DNA from: Candidatus Neomarinimicrobiota bacterium
Lineage (GTDB): Bacteria; Fidelibacterota; UBA2242; B5-G15
Assembly: GCA_017656425.1 (NCBI GenBank)
Contig: JACDNV010000015.1
Location: forward strand, 1-50,143
DNA: 50,143 bases
Reading direction: 5' to 3'
Under the pieces are notes generated by a model that saw nothing but the letters and a program-made list of their open reading frames with translations, was not told the origin of the DNA and made no database searches. Of the stretch, positions 1-7,822 are shown one piece after another; within the stretch, counting starts at the first letter, position 1, and each line of letters starts with the position of its first letter. The translations under genes were made by a program, and so were the position numbers.

Positions 1-53
1 CCCTGGAGGCAACAGAAAAAAAGTATATTAACAAATAGAAGCATCTTCTTCAT
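1..53 (-). CDS. Possible start of a secreted protein (partial, runs off window)
   Basis: On the minus strand an ATG at 53-51 opens a frame reading MKKMLLFVNILFFCCLQG before the window ends. It has two lysines, then a hydrophobic stretch and cysteines, as in a signal or lipoprotein leader. No clear ribosome binding site precedes it and only 17-18 codons are visible, so this is a weak call that could be chance. Confidence 0.25.
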   Translation of the reverse strand, partial: MKKMLLFVNILFFCCLQ

Positions 54-995
54 GTCGTTATTTTGGGTCTGTTAAATTTTCTGTTGAAATTTTGAATAAA
101 AATAAGAAAGGTACCCCCAATCAACTATTGAAAGGAGGTACCCATGAACCCTAAATTTCTAAAAGAAAATCTAACATTAAGTCATTTCATTATGCAAGTA
201 TTTTCTAAGATCAAGCCAAAATTAATCTCAATCCTCAAAGATAATCTTGAGAAGGCTCTCATTGAGCAGAGGGACAGAATTATCGGTAATAAACCTTACC
301 AGAGGTTTTCTAGGATCAAACGCTGGGGGTATACTATCAGGAAGTATATTACAACTCCTCTGGGTAATATAAGTAATGTAAGGATACCCAGGATGCGAGA
401 TAAGGATAAAGAGATACGACTGTTTATAGATAGGTATGTTCATTACACAACTGATTTCATTAATGATGTTATTCTCGCTCATGCCTTAAACATGAGTACT
501 CGTAAGATAACTGTTTGGTTTAAATCAAGGTTAAAGGATGTGGTTAGTTATGCTACCTTTTCCAGGTTCATAAAAGTTGTTGAGGAAGAGATAGATAAGA
601 TACGTAATGGTCCTCTTCCTCCTGACATTGAAGGTCTGATTCTGGATGGTATCTGGGGTCATATCAGGATAAAGAAGAAAAAGGGAGTTATACTGGTAGC
701 TCTTGGTGTTGATAGAGAGGGTAAGATTCATCTATTGGATTGGGAATTAGCTGAGAAGGAATCATTTAATAGTTATGGAGTATTACTAAGCCGCTTAAAG
801 AAGCGAGGACTGGAGAAAGTAAAGATAATAGTAGGAGATGGAGCTAGAGGCCTTCCAGAAGCAGGAAAATTTGTTTATCCCGGTTCTAACTTTCAATACT
901 GCCTCTGGCATCTATCTCAGACATTGATGAAACAGGTCTCTCATCTACCACCTAAGATTAAAGATTGTTTCTATAACCAGTTTTGGGAAATTTTC

Positions 996-1015
996 GTCTA
1001 AGACTCCCTTTGGGA
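996..1015 (+). repeat. Micro-hairpin insert 1 (20 nt)
   Basis: Arms GTC / GAC around loop TAA, then TCCC / GGGA around loop TTT. It lies between codons TTC and AAT of the Mutator transposase. The TAA of the first loop is in frame and ends the 285-residue frame. The GTC/GAC arm pair is unique in the window and keeps pairing, which is strong covariation. Confidence 0.75.
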
Positions 1016-1034
1016 AATGCTTATGATCTGGATG

Positions 1035-1055
1035 TCCGAAGGATCTCTCTTGAGA
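1035..1055 (+). repeat. Micro-hairpin insert 2 (21 nt)
   Basis: Arms TCC / GGA with loop GAA, then TCTC / GAGA with loop TCTT. It splits a GAG codon (G then AG) of the Mutator transposase. On its own it would add seven in-frame residues without a stop. Confidence 0.85.
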
Positions 1056-1116
1056 AGTGCTATGATAGATATCTCGAGTTTTTGAAGAAATGGGGAAAGA
1101 TGGTGCCATTCATAAG

Positions 1117-1137
1117 TCCGAAGGATCTCTTTTGAGA
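1117..1137 (+). repeat. Micro-hairpin insert 3 (21 nt)
   Basis: Arms TCC / GGA with loop GAA, then TCTC / GAGA with loop TTTT. It splits an AGT codon (AG then T). Removal rejoins PFIS to KTFALHEENL in one frame. In frame the insert introduces a TGA. Confidence 0.85.
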
Positions 1138-1443
1138 TAAAACATTCGCTTTACATGAAGAAAATCTCTTCCATTACTATGATTTCCCTTTCGAGTATCG
1201 ACATAGGTTAAGAACTGTTAATATGGCGGAAGGGTTTTTCAGACATTTACGCGAATTTCTAAGGAGATACCCCGGTTGGATTGATGAAAAACAGGTGGAT
1301 AAAATCTTGCTTCTATTCCTTAAGGGAATGAATGCATATAGAGAAGTTTTTGCAAAACCATACCATAAAACAGAACTAAACAGGGGTACCTTTATCTATG
1401 TTTGCTAATTTCAACAGAATTCTATTGCATTGCCATTTTTTTC

Positions 1444-1471
1444 TTGACGAAGTAGGTTTTTTTTGTATATT
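1444..1471 (+). promoter_or_regulatory. Candidate sigma70-type promoter for the S74-chaperone protein
   Basis: TTGACG (1444-1449), a 16-nt spacer and TATATT (1466-1471) lie just outside the IS right end and about 220 nt before the next gene. Both hexamers are close to consensus. Assignment to the gene at 1695 rests on position only. Confidence 0.45.
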
Positions 1472-1694
1472 TAAATTGAAAATAGTATCAAGATGTTGAT
1501 TGAAAATTACTGGAACAATTTTCCCTACAAATCATAATAATAACCTCAGGAAAGGGGATAGCATCATGAAGCCAGTAATCCTTCGTCTCCCAGGTACTTA
1601 TGGATGACGATCTTAACCATTCCTGAAATTGGTGATTGGTGAGTGGCGTTACACAAAAGCAATATTTCAAAACTAAACCATAGGGGGCAGAACC

Positions 1695-2387
1695 ATGAAA
1701 GGTAAACTTTTTTTAGGCGTGCTGATAATCGCAGCACTGACAGCCCAAATATCCTTGGCCCAACTGAAGATAATTACAAATGGAAATGTTGGTATTGGAA
1801 CAGAAAATATCTTATTACCGGCCAAGCTTCATATTAAAAATAACTATGCTGGTTACGGAAGTTTTGGAATATATGCATGTGGAATTGGATATAACGCTTA
1901 CTATAATTATGGAATATATACTAATGCTATTTATGGCAATTCCGCTTATGGTATATATGCTACTGCAAGGTATGCAAGCAACAAAAATTATGCTGGATAT
2001 TTCGTTGGAAATGTTTATGTCACTGGAGAATTAATAGAAGGTGGATCTGATTTTGGTATTAAAGAAGATGTGAAAGTTTTAGATTCTGTTCTTCCTAATG
2101 TAATGAAATTAAAGGCTAAAACTTTTAAATATAAAAAGGTTAAAGATATAAATTTTGCTAAAGGGAAACGATACGGCTTTATCGCTCAAGAGTTAGAAGA
2201 AGTATTCCCTGATCTTGTTGTAGAACATCAACATGTTGTTATTGATCCAGAAAAAAAGGATGAAGGTGAGCCAGAAGTAGTGACTTATAAAGTAATTAAA
2301 TATTCTCAATTAATTCCTATTTTGGTGCATGCAATCCAAGAACAGCAGCAACAGATTGAGGAATTGAAAAAGGAGATGGGGAAGTAA
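1695..2387 (+). CDS. Secreted protein with C-terminal S74-type intramolecular chaperone domain
   Basis: 230 residues. An N-terminal signal peptide ends near ISLAQ. Residues 25-115 are low-complexity and rich in Gly, Tyr and Asn, with repeated YGIY/YAGYF motifs. The C-terminal half matches peptidase S74 / endosialidase-chaperone domains: IKEDVKVLDSVL, KAKTFKYKK, then KRYGFIAQELEEVFPDLV, and a final coiled coil (IQEQQQQIEELKKEMGK). Such domains trimerise fibre-like proteins and often release themselves by cleavage. The usual leading DERLK motif is weak here (IKEDVK), so self-cleavage is uncertain. The product is probably a small exported trimeric adhesin or fibre. A paralogue lies at 7823-8581. 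Confidence 0.7.
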   Translation: MKGKLFLGVLIIAALTAQISLAQLKIITNGNVGIGTENILLPAKLHIKNNYAGYGSFGIYACGIGYNAYYNYGIYTNAIYGNSAYGIYATARYASNKNYAGYFVGNVYVTGELIEGGSDFGIKEDVKVLDSVLPNVMKLKAKTFKYKKVKDINFAKGKRYGFIAQELEEVFPDLVVEHQHVVIDPEKKDEGEPEVVTYKVIKYSQLIPILVHAIQEQQQQIEELKKEMGK

Positions 2388-2505
2388 GGTGTGTTGATTT
2401 AGGGCCTGCAATTTTTATAAGGGGTAGGGTGTGACAAAAGGTCAGTTTATAGAATTAGAGTTTGACATTGAAGATTTTCCTTAATAAGTAGAGTAGGAGG
2501 TAACC

Positions 2506-2922
2506 ATGATGATAAAAACACTGAAATTGTTTACGCTACTACTTTTAGCACTATATTTTTATTTAAGCTGCGAACGACCAACCAATACTGAAGATGAAAT
2601 AACGAAAGATAGAAAATTAGCAGAGAAATTCGAAATTCATCTTCAACATCATTTCAATGATACTCATATCTATTTTGAAATTGATGAAAAACGGGTTTTT
2701 GATGGAACAGTCACTACAAATTATATTACTAGTCTGGCAGCAATCATTGCTCCAGAAATATTGGCTGGTAGTCACCACCTACGTGTTCTTATTGACGTAA
2801 CTGAAGCGGACACTACATTTACCGTGCAGGACACGCTCATTATCGGCGTCACTTATGACTCAAGTGCGGCAAAAATAAAATACAAATTTTATAAACCTCC
2901 AAATCTTCCTCAGTATGATTGA
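2506..2922 (+). CDS. Hypothetical lipoprotein
   Basis: 138 residues after a clear AGGAGG site. The leader MMIKTLKLFTLLLLALYFYL is followed by a lipobox ending LSC at about residue 22, so membrane anchoring by a lipidated cysteine is likely. The mature part is acidic and soluble, with no recognised domain; its beta-strand-like alternation (THIYFEIDEKRVFDG, HHLRVLIDVTEAD) suggests a small beta-sandwich. It sits between two transposons beside an exported fibre-like protein. Confidence 0.65.
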   Translation: MMIKTLKLFTLLLLALYFYLSCERPTNTEDEITKDRKLAEKFEIHLQHHFNDTHIYFEIDEKRVFDGTVTTNYITSLAAIIAPEILAGSHHLRVLIDVTEADTTFTVQDTLIIGVTYDSSAAKIKYKFYKPPNLPQYD

Positions 2923-3390
2923 TAAACCAGTCTGCAATTCTATTGTTTTCTTCTCTCCTGCTGTTTCTTATTGCACCTGGCTTCTATACGCAGCTTCTGG
3001 TCTTTTGAAGATTTTGGGGTTTAAAAAATTGTAAGTGGATTCTTTTATGCTTAATAACAAGGAACGATGCAATTGATGGGGTGCGGACAATACCTTTAAA
3101 ATGCTCGAGGGATTCAATGTTATATTTAGTAAAATAAAGGACGTTAAATTGATTATAAGTAATGGGGTAATATGTCAATGAGAAAGATCACAGTTTTAGG
3201 TATAGAGAGTTTGATAAAGGATTTTCTTTGTAAGGAGAGAGAAAATAACCCTAACCAATTTTCTAGCGGTGAGGATGAGAGCACGTTTGTGTTTGTTGGT
3301 AGAGGTTTCGGTAAATTTTCTTCTGTAGTATCTACCGAAGACGGGATCAAAACGTCTTACGGAGTTAGCAGCTTCAATAAGCCAAGTTCT

Positions 3391-3410
3391 TCCGAAGGAT
3401 CTCTTTGAGA
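3391..3410 (+). repeat. Micro-hairpin insert 4 (20 nt), opposite to the host gene
   Basis: Arms TCC / GGA with loop GAA, then TCTC / GAGA with loop TTT, on the plus strand, while the IS110 gene is on the minus strand. It lies between codons CTC and AGA, splitting NKYL from RTWLIEAANSV and shifting the frame. Confidence 0.85.
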
Positions 3411-3449
3411 GAGGTACTTATTGGAACTCCTAAGGAATCTGGTTTCCTC

Positions 3450-3470
3450 TCCCGAAAGGGATTCTTCGAA
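3450..3470 (-). repeat. Micro-hairpin insert 5 (21 nt), codon-aligned in IS110
   Basis: Read on the minus strand: arms TTC / GAA with loop GAA, then TCCC / GGGA with loop TTTC. It falls exactly between codons and encodes FEESLSG. The surrounding HQSASFKK and EETRFLRSSNKYL are normally adjacent in IS110 proteins. Confidence 0.85.
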
Positions 3471-4287
3471 TTTTTTGAAGGAAGCGGATTGATGTTCAGG
3501 CCAGACAAGCCCAGCAAGTTTAGCAATCTGGTCGTTAGAGGAGAAAGAAGAGATATCGCCAATTTCAGAGATGATACCAGCGGCATAGATTTCACCGATA
3601 CCTGGGATGGAGGTAAGGGGTATTAGGGAAAGCTTTAAGTTCTTCTTTTATAGCCTTATTAACCTGTTTAAGAGATTGTTTAAGTGTTCTGATGTTGTGG
3701 ATAAGTTGAGCAATAATAAAATGGTTAGAAGAAGCGAGTTCGGGTCTAATGCGGTAAGATTCTCTGGAAACAGCTTTAAGAGTTTGAGCAATTTTATGAG
3801 GGTCTGGGAATCTGTTTTTGCTGTTTTTAACCAGGAAAGATACAAGTTCTTCTGGAGTAGTAGAAGCCACATCTTCAGGGGTAAGGAATTCTTCGAAGAA
3901 GGAGAAGGATGTAGCGGAGGTAAGAGGTTTGAAAGCTTTGTTCTGGACAAGAGCTAAATGTTGGAGGAAGAGGTGATTAAGAAGGACATTGGTTTGAGAG
4001 GCGATAGTATTAACGAGATGGCAATGATATCTACAGAGTTGTCTGAGAGGCATATAGGGGTCAGCGGGGACATGTGGATGAGGCAGGGAGCGATCAAGTC
4101 TGAGATAGTCAGCGATAGAGATAGCATCATTAGAATCGTTTTTATTGACCTCTCTGGTAGATTTTCTGAAGCGATAGATTTTGTATGGAGAAAGTCGGAA
4201 TACACGAATAGAGAATTGAGAGAGGGTAGAAGAAGAAGCGATGGAATTGGCGATATGCCAGTCATAGAAGGAAGTAGATTCTATACC

Positions 4288-4307
4288 TATCAAAGAGATC
4301 CTACGGA
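4288..4307 (-). repeat. Micro-hairpin insert 6 (about 20 nt, degenerate 3' arm)
   Basis: Read on the minus strand: arms TCC / GGA with loop GTA, then TCTC, loop TTT and GATA, so the last arm has one mismatch. Excising 18 nt (4290-4307) rejoins SEIL to VGIEST in frame, so the true 3' boundary is ambiguous. The insert adds no stop. Confidence 0.65.
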
Positions 4308-4509
4308 CAAGAATCTCAGAGGCATTGAAGGAAGAGCAAAGAGAGGGAAGGGTATTTTCAATTTCATCAGCACCGGAGGGAGAGTTAGAGAAGTTTTTTG
4401 GTTTAAAGATAATTTCACCTTTAGAGTCAACGACAGCGAGAGTGAGAGATCTGGAAGAGGGATCGATACCGGCATAAAGGATCATAATACACCTCCGGAA
4501 AAAATATTA

Positions 4510-4650
4510 AAGATTAGGGGCTCTGGTTGTCTCCATCCAGAGCAGCCTCGCATAATGAGCAGACATCCCAAGAAAGGAGCTGCAAAATGGGGTAAGCAGT
4601 TTGGATGGAGACCAGAGCTGCAAACTTTATCAAGCGGACAAAGCCGCAAG
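4510..4650 (-). ncRNA. Candidate IS110 bridge RNA region (structured 5' flank of the transposase)
   Basis: The roughly 250 bp upstream of the IS110 start has no gene but dense inverted repeats. A long-range pair joins 4603-4618 with 4519-4540 (arms near TGGATGGAGACCAGAG and GCTCTGG..GTCTCCATCCA, one 2-nt bulge). Inside it is a CTGC/GCAG hairpin near 4580-4599, and outside it a GCGG/CCGC hairpin near 4634-4647. IS110 recombinases are known to use a structured RNA from a non-coding end that base-pairs with target and donor. Position and fold fit; transcription and guide loops are inferred. Confidence 0.45.
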
Positions 4651-4712
4651 GAGGAAAAGCATAACATCTATCAACTCCTCCTATCTAATCTCACCAGAAC
4701 CCCTATATTTTT

Positions 4713-4733
4713 TTCGAAGAATCCCTTTTGGGA
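4713..4733 (+). repeat. Micro-hairpin unit 7 (21 nt), non-coding
   Basis: Arms TTC / GAA with loop GAA, then TCCC / GGGA with loop TTTT. It lies just outside or at the 5' edge of the IS110 element, about 60 nt before the next gene. It is the only copy not inside a transposase reading frame. Confidence 0.8.
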
Positions 4734-4794
4734 CAAGTACTTTCCTGGTTCTTTCTATAAAATATCAAACATAATATACGAGGGAGGTAAAAAA

Positions 4795-5262
4795 ATGACT
4801 TCTTTTAAAAAAAGCAAAAATTTGCGAAGGTTTGGAATATTCGCAAGGTTGATATTCATATGTCTAATTATAATTTTAAGTATTTTAAATTGTAAAAATA
4901 ACGAAAGCACTATTATTTCTCCAGGTAATAGCAATTTAATTTTTAATGATACTTTAACGATTATGTATAAAGATACTTTGTTTAATTATGATGAAAATAT
5001 TTGGATTACTTTTGACTCATTGATGACAGATTCTCGATGCCCTATAGGCTACTGGTGCAAATGGGAAGGAAATGCTGAACTGTTATTTATTTTTAAAATA
5101 ATAGAAAAAATTGGATTTACATTAAATACACATTATAGTTTTAGAAAAGATACAACAATTAATAATTACACCATATCATTAATAAATGTATTACCATATC
5201 CACATAAGGATAGTTTGTACACTGCAAGTGATTATTCGGCAGAGATAATTATTTATAAATAA
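4795..5262 (+). CDS. Lipoprotein with a DSRCP motif
   Basis: 155 residues from the ATG at 4795, which has GGGAGGT 7 nt upstream; the open frame extends further upstream only as a shadow of the IS110 element. A hydrophobic leader (FGIFARLIFICLIIILSIL) ends at a lipobox cysteine (LNC). The mature part contains DSRCPIGYWCKWEGNAEL, a Cys-containing motif seen in many small uncharacterised bacterial lipoproteins. Probably periplasmic or surface anchored; no enzymatic role is evident. Confidence 0.65.
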   Translation: MTSFKKSKNLRRFGIFARLIFICLIIILSILNCKNNESTIISPGNSNLIFNDTLTIMYKDTLFNYDENIWITFDSLMTDSRCPIGYWCKWEGNAELLFIFKIIEKIGFTLNTHYSFRKDTTINNYTISLINVLPYPHKDSLYTASDYSAEIIIYK

Positions 5263-5264
5263 TA

Positions 5265-5359
5265 CCCAATTAACGGATAAGAGCTCATTTGATACTTAAT
5301 TCTCATAATTTAAAAAATATAATTTTCCAGCTTAAAGACTGCTTATCCGTTAATTTGGG
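5265..5359. repeat. 95-bp inverted-repeat unit (MITE-like or large hairpin)
   Basis: The left arm at 5265-5281 (CCCAATTAACGGATAAG) is the inverse of the right arm at 5342-5359 apart from one extra T. About 60 AT-rich bases lie between. It sits alone between two lipoprotein genes. It could be a short non-autonomous element or a transcription barrier; no second copy was seen in the window. Confidence 0.55.
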
Positions 5360-5428
5360 ATATCTAAAAAAACGGACAAATTCAGAATTGTAATATTTTA
5401 CCATTATTCTAAGAAAGGAGCTAGACAT

Positions 5429-5908
5429 ATGTACTCTCTAAAAATTATAAAATTGTATCCAATTCCTTTTGTGCCCAATAGGTATTATGTAGCAACGAAG
5501 ATAAAAATTGCTTTTTTATTAATTATTTTCTCTATTTTTTTGCTTGCCAGTTGTTCCAGTCCCTCTGAGACTAATGAGAAAAAAAAGGACCTAATAATTG
5601 GTAGTTGGGAATGGTGCTATAGTAAGCTCTATTGGCCTTCAGATTCAATTTTTTCTCCCGAATCGGTGGGTTATACTGAGAAAAGAGTTTTCTTAGAAGA
5701 GAAGATTGTAAAGATTTTTCGGAATGATTCATTAATATATATGTATCCTTATGAAGTTCAGTATTTTCAAATTGATAGCAATGAAGCTGAAGGCCAGCTA
5801 ACTATTGATGATTGGACAACAGCTTTCTTCCATGTAAATAGCGATACTCTTATCATTAGTACATCTCATGTAGACGGTCCAATTGAATATTTTTATCGAG
5901 TAGAATAG
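5429..5908 (+). CDS. Lipoprotein, lipocalin-like small domain
   Basis: 159 residues after AAAGGAG. About 26 residues precede the hydrophobic leader (IKIAFLLIIFSIFLLASC), giving an unusually long N-region, but no later ATG exists and the ribosome site supports this start. The lipobox is LASC. The mature protein begins IIGSWEW, the GxW opening typical of lipocalin-like or META-type beta-barrels, and ends in short beta-strands. Ligand unknown. Confidence 0.6.
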   Translation: MYSLKIIKLYPIPFVPNRYYVATKIKIAFLLIIFSIFLLASCSSPSETNEKKKDLIIGSWEWCYSKLYWPSDSIFSPESVGYTEKRVFLEEKIVKIFRNDSLIYMYPYEVQYFQIDSNEAEGQLTIDDWTTAFFHVNSDTLIISTSHVDGPIEYFYRVE

Positions 5909-5970
5909 AATTAATTAAAGACTACTTTTTTAGAAATTCATAACTAATATGATTAGAGGAGGAATAGAAA

Positions 5971-7575
5971 ATGTTTCTAAAAAACTTTATCACAATAGTT
6001 ATACTTATTTTTCCGACTCTGATAAATCAACGAGTATTGGCTCAAGAAGAATGGGTTTGTGAAACTGTTGCACCTGATGTGGATATTTTGACTAAACTTG
6101 GAATCACATCATATCAACCAACAATTGATAGTGTTACGATCAATATTTATGTACATGTTATTTTTCGTTCTGACAGCACCGGAGGATTAACTGATCAGCA
6201 AATAGAAAATTCATTATGTGTAATGAAAGGGGATTTTATGGTAGGTAACATCTATTTTTATAAAATGTGACAAGATTCGATCTTTAATGATAGGTATTAC
6301 AACTTTACTAATGAATTGTTTGACAATCTTATCCAAGAGAATGCTCATTCTAATGCAATAGATATTTACTTTTTAAGAAGCGGTATATCTTACGGTAGAG
6401 CTTCAGGAATTCCTGGTCTGGCATTGGTTATTGGGGGGAATTATGCAGGAACATCAGTTTTGTCTCACGAAATGGGACATTGTTTAGGTTTGTATCATAC
6501 TCATAGCGGTCGAGGATGCGGAGATTTTGCTAATTGTGCTGAAGAAATCGATGGGTCTAATTGCGATATTTGTGGTGACCTAGTTTGTGATACCCCTGCT
6601 GACCCATGTTTATCTGGTAATGTTAATGCTTCCTGTCAATATACAGGGCCATCTCAATTTAATCCAGATGTTGGAAATATAATGTCATATACACCTCCCT
6701 ATTGTATGACACATTTTACTAATGAACAATTCGATCGGGCATTCACAATCGTCGAAAACGATCCAATGCTAAGTTCACTTATTACTATGATACAAATAAT
6801 TTCAGATTCCATTATTTGTGATGAAGTATGGGCTACAGATGTATTAGTTGTTGGCAATGTAACTGTAAATTCAGGTATTACTTTAACCATTTTACCTGAC
6901 ATTGTAGTCAATTTTAATCCCACAATAAAACTTACTGTCAATGGTGTGCTTAACGCAAAAGGTACTTCTTTAAATCCTATCATTTTTAAACCTGATTCAG
7001 TTAAATGGTATGGTATTGTATTCGAGAACGGAAGCAGTGGATATTTACAATGCTGCGAAATCAAAAACAGTAAAAACATGATCATTATCAAAAGTGGTGC
7101 TGATGTTAAAATGTGCGATGATAATGAAATAACCTTACAGCCTGGTTTTACAGTTGAATTAGGTGGTAAATTCTATGCATACGTTGATCCGTCACTCGGG
7201 GATGGATTAGCAAAGTTCGCCTCATATCCCAATAAAAGTAATGGTAATGAAGAAACAAATAAGGACAGTGCCCAAACTTTTCAAAATAATCTACCGGCAT
7301 ACTATATCCTATCTAAAAATTATCCAAATCCATTTAATTCAACTACTACTTTAAAATATACGTTGAAAGAGAAAACAAAAGTTACCATAAAGATTTATGA
7401 TATTTTAGGCAAAGAAATAATAACTATTGTAAATGAAACTCAACCAGCAGGATATCAATCGGTTACTTGGAATGGTACCGATAGTTACGGTAATCCTGTT
7501 CCGAGTGGTATCTATATCTACAGAATGGTTGCTGGTAACTTTACCAAATCATATAAAATGGTTTTAATAAAATGA
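5971..7575 (+). pseudogene. Pappalysin-like (M43) secreted metalloprotease with sorting domain, interrupted by an in-frame TGA
   Basis: A signal peptide ends near VLAQ. The reading frame is continuous from 5971 to 7575 (534 codons) except for a TGA at 6268-6270; the residues on both sides (GNIYFYKM, then QDSIFNDRYYNFTNELFDNL) belong to one M43-type domain. The zinc site SHEMGHCLGLYHTH gives HExxHxxGxxH and the Met-turn is NIMSYTPP, with several Cys in between. After the protease comes a beta-rich stretch and a C-terminal sorting/FlgD-like domain (NYPNPFNSTTTLKYTL, ending SYKMVLIK). A single base change from an arginine or tryptophan codon would explain the stop. TGA is the normal stop of neighbouring genes, so readthrough is possible but not the default. 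Confidence 0.75.
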
Positions 7576-7822
7576 GTAGATTTTTATTATTTGTTTGAAT
7601 CGGAATGACTCTAACTATCGATTACAATTAACCTAGGAAGATGTTATTTAATTGGTAGTTTTACCAGTTTGCTTAGGATTTTCGAGATGTTTAAAAATTG
7701 GTTAGGTATAAGTCTGGTCATAGATAAAGATATTATTATGGATTATAGGAATGAGTAAATATTGCAAATATGTTTATTAAGGTGTTCTAATTTTAATTTT
7801 CAATAAATATGAGGAGGTTACG

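Larger units (their letters stand above)
144..1408 (+). pseudogene. Mutator-type (MULE/IS256-like) transposase interrupted by three 20-21 nt inserts
   Basis: The start follows a strong site (AAAGGAGG, then ATG at 144). The first 284 codons are intact and contain the DDE-type features of Mutator transposases: an acidic residue in LILDGIWGH, a second in IIVGDGARGL, and the C-H motif YCLWHLSQ. The frame then meets a TAA at 999-1001. Skipping three short inserts (996-1015, 1035-1055, 1117-1137) gives a continuous protein reading NAYDLDECYDRYLEFLKKW, then PFISKTFALHEENLF, then NMAEGFFRHLREFLRRYPGW, which carries the expected third acidic residue. The reconstructed protein is about 400 residues, normal for the family. 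All three inserts lie in the same orientation as the gene. As it stands the gene is broken unless the inserts are bypassed or removed. Confidence 0.85.
79..1419 (+). mobile_element. Mutator/IS256-like insertion sequence with about 38-bp imperfect terminal inverted repeats
   Basis: The transposase pseudogene is bracketed by inverted ends. The left end has TTCTGTTGAAATT (79-91) and AAAGGTACCCC (107-117). The right end has GGGGTACCTTT (1383-1393) and AATTTCAACAGAA (1407-1419). The two matched blocks are separated by about 13-15 unmatched bases at each end. The element is about 1.34 kb, and about 62 bp of that is three micro-hairpin inserts. No target duplication was identified. Confidence 0.75.
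3196..4485 (-). pseudogene. IS110-family transposase (DEDD), broken by a frameshift and three micro-hairpin inserts
   Basis: The start codon at 4485-4483 follows GGAGGT. The N-terminal RuvC-like DEDD domain is visible: MILYAGIDPSS, the E of GIESTSFYDWH, and NKNDSNDAISIADYLR. The first frame ends at 3592. A small indel near 3614-3622 moves the frame, and the C-terminal transposase_20 domain continues as SIPGIGEIYAAGIISEIGD, then LAGLVWPEHQSASF with the expected serine, then RSSNKYL and WLIEAANSVRRF, ending at TAA (3198-3196). Inserts lie at 4288-4307 (tolerated), 3450-3470 (exactly in frame, adding FEESLSG) and 3391-3410 (20 nt, frameshifting). Removing the last joins NKYL to RTWLIEAANS, as the family requires. 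Likely inactive now. Confidence 0.85.

Noticed and set aside
2984-3178. Possible second rve-type transposase relic on the minus strand (YYPITYNQFN..YNIESLEHF)
   Set aside because: There is a loose resemblance to the rve remnant at 8.6-9.1 kb (YYPNTN..FYCIESF), but too few matching residues to claim a feature.
3958-4794. N-terminal 279 codons of the long plus-strand frame ending at 5262
   Set aside because: This stretch is antisense to the IS110 transposase and its flank. The real gene starts at the ATG at 4795 with its own ribosome site and lipoprotein leader.
6268-6270. Selenocysteine or reassigned TGA in the metalloprotease
   Set aside because: TGA is used as a normal stop by neighbouring genes. 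No selenocysteine insertion structure was evident just downstream and M43 proteases have no known selenocysteine at this place.
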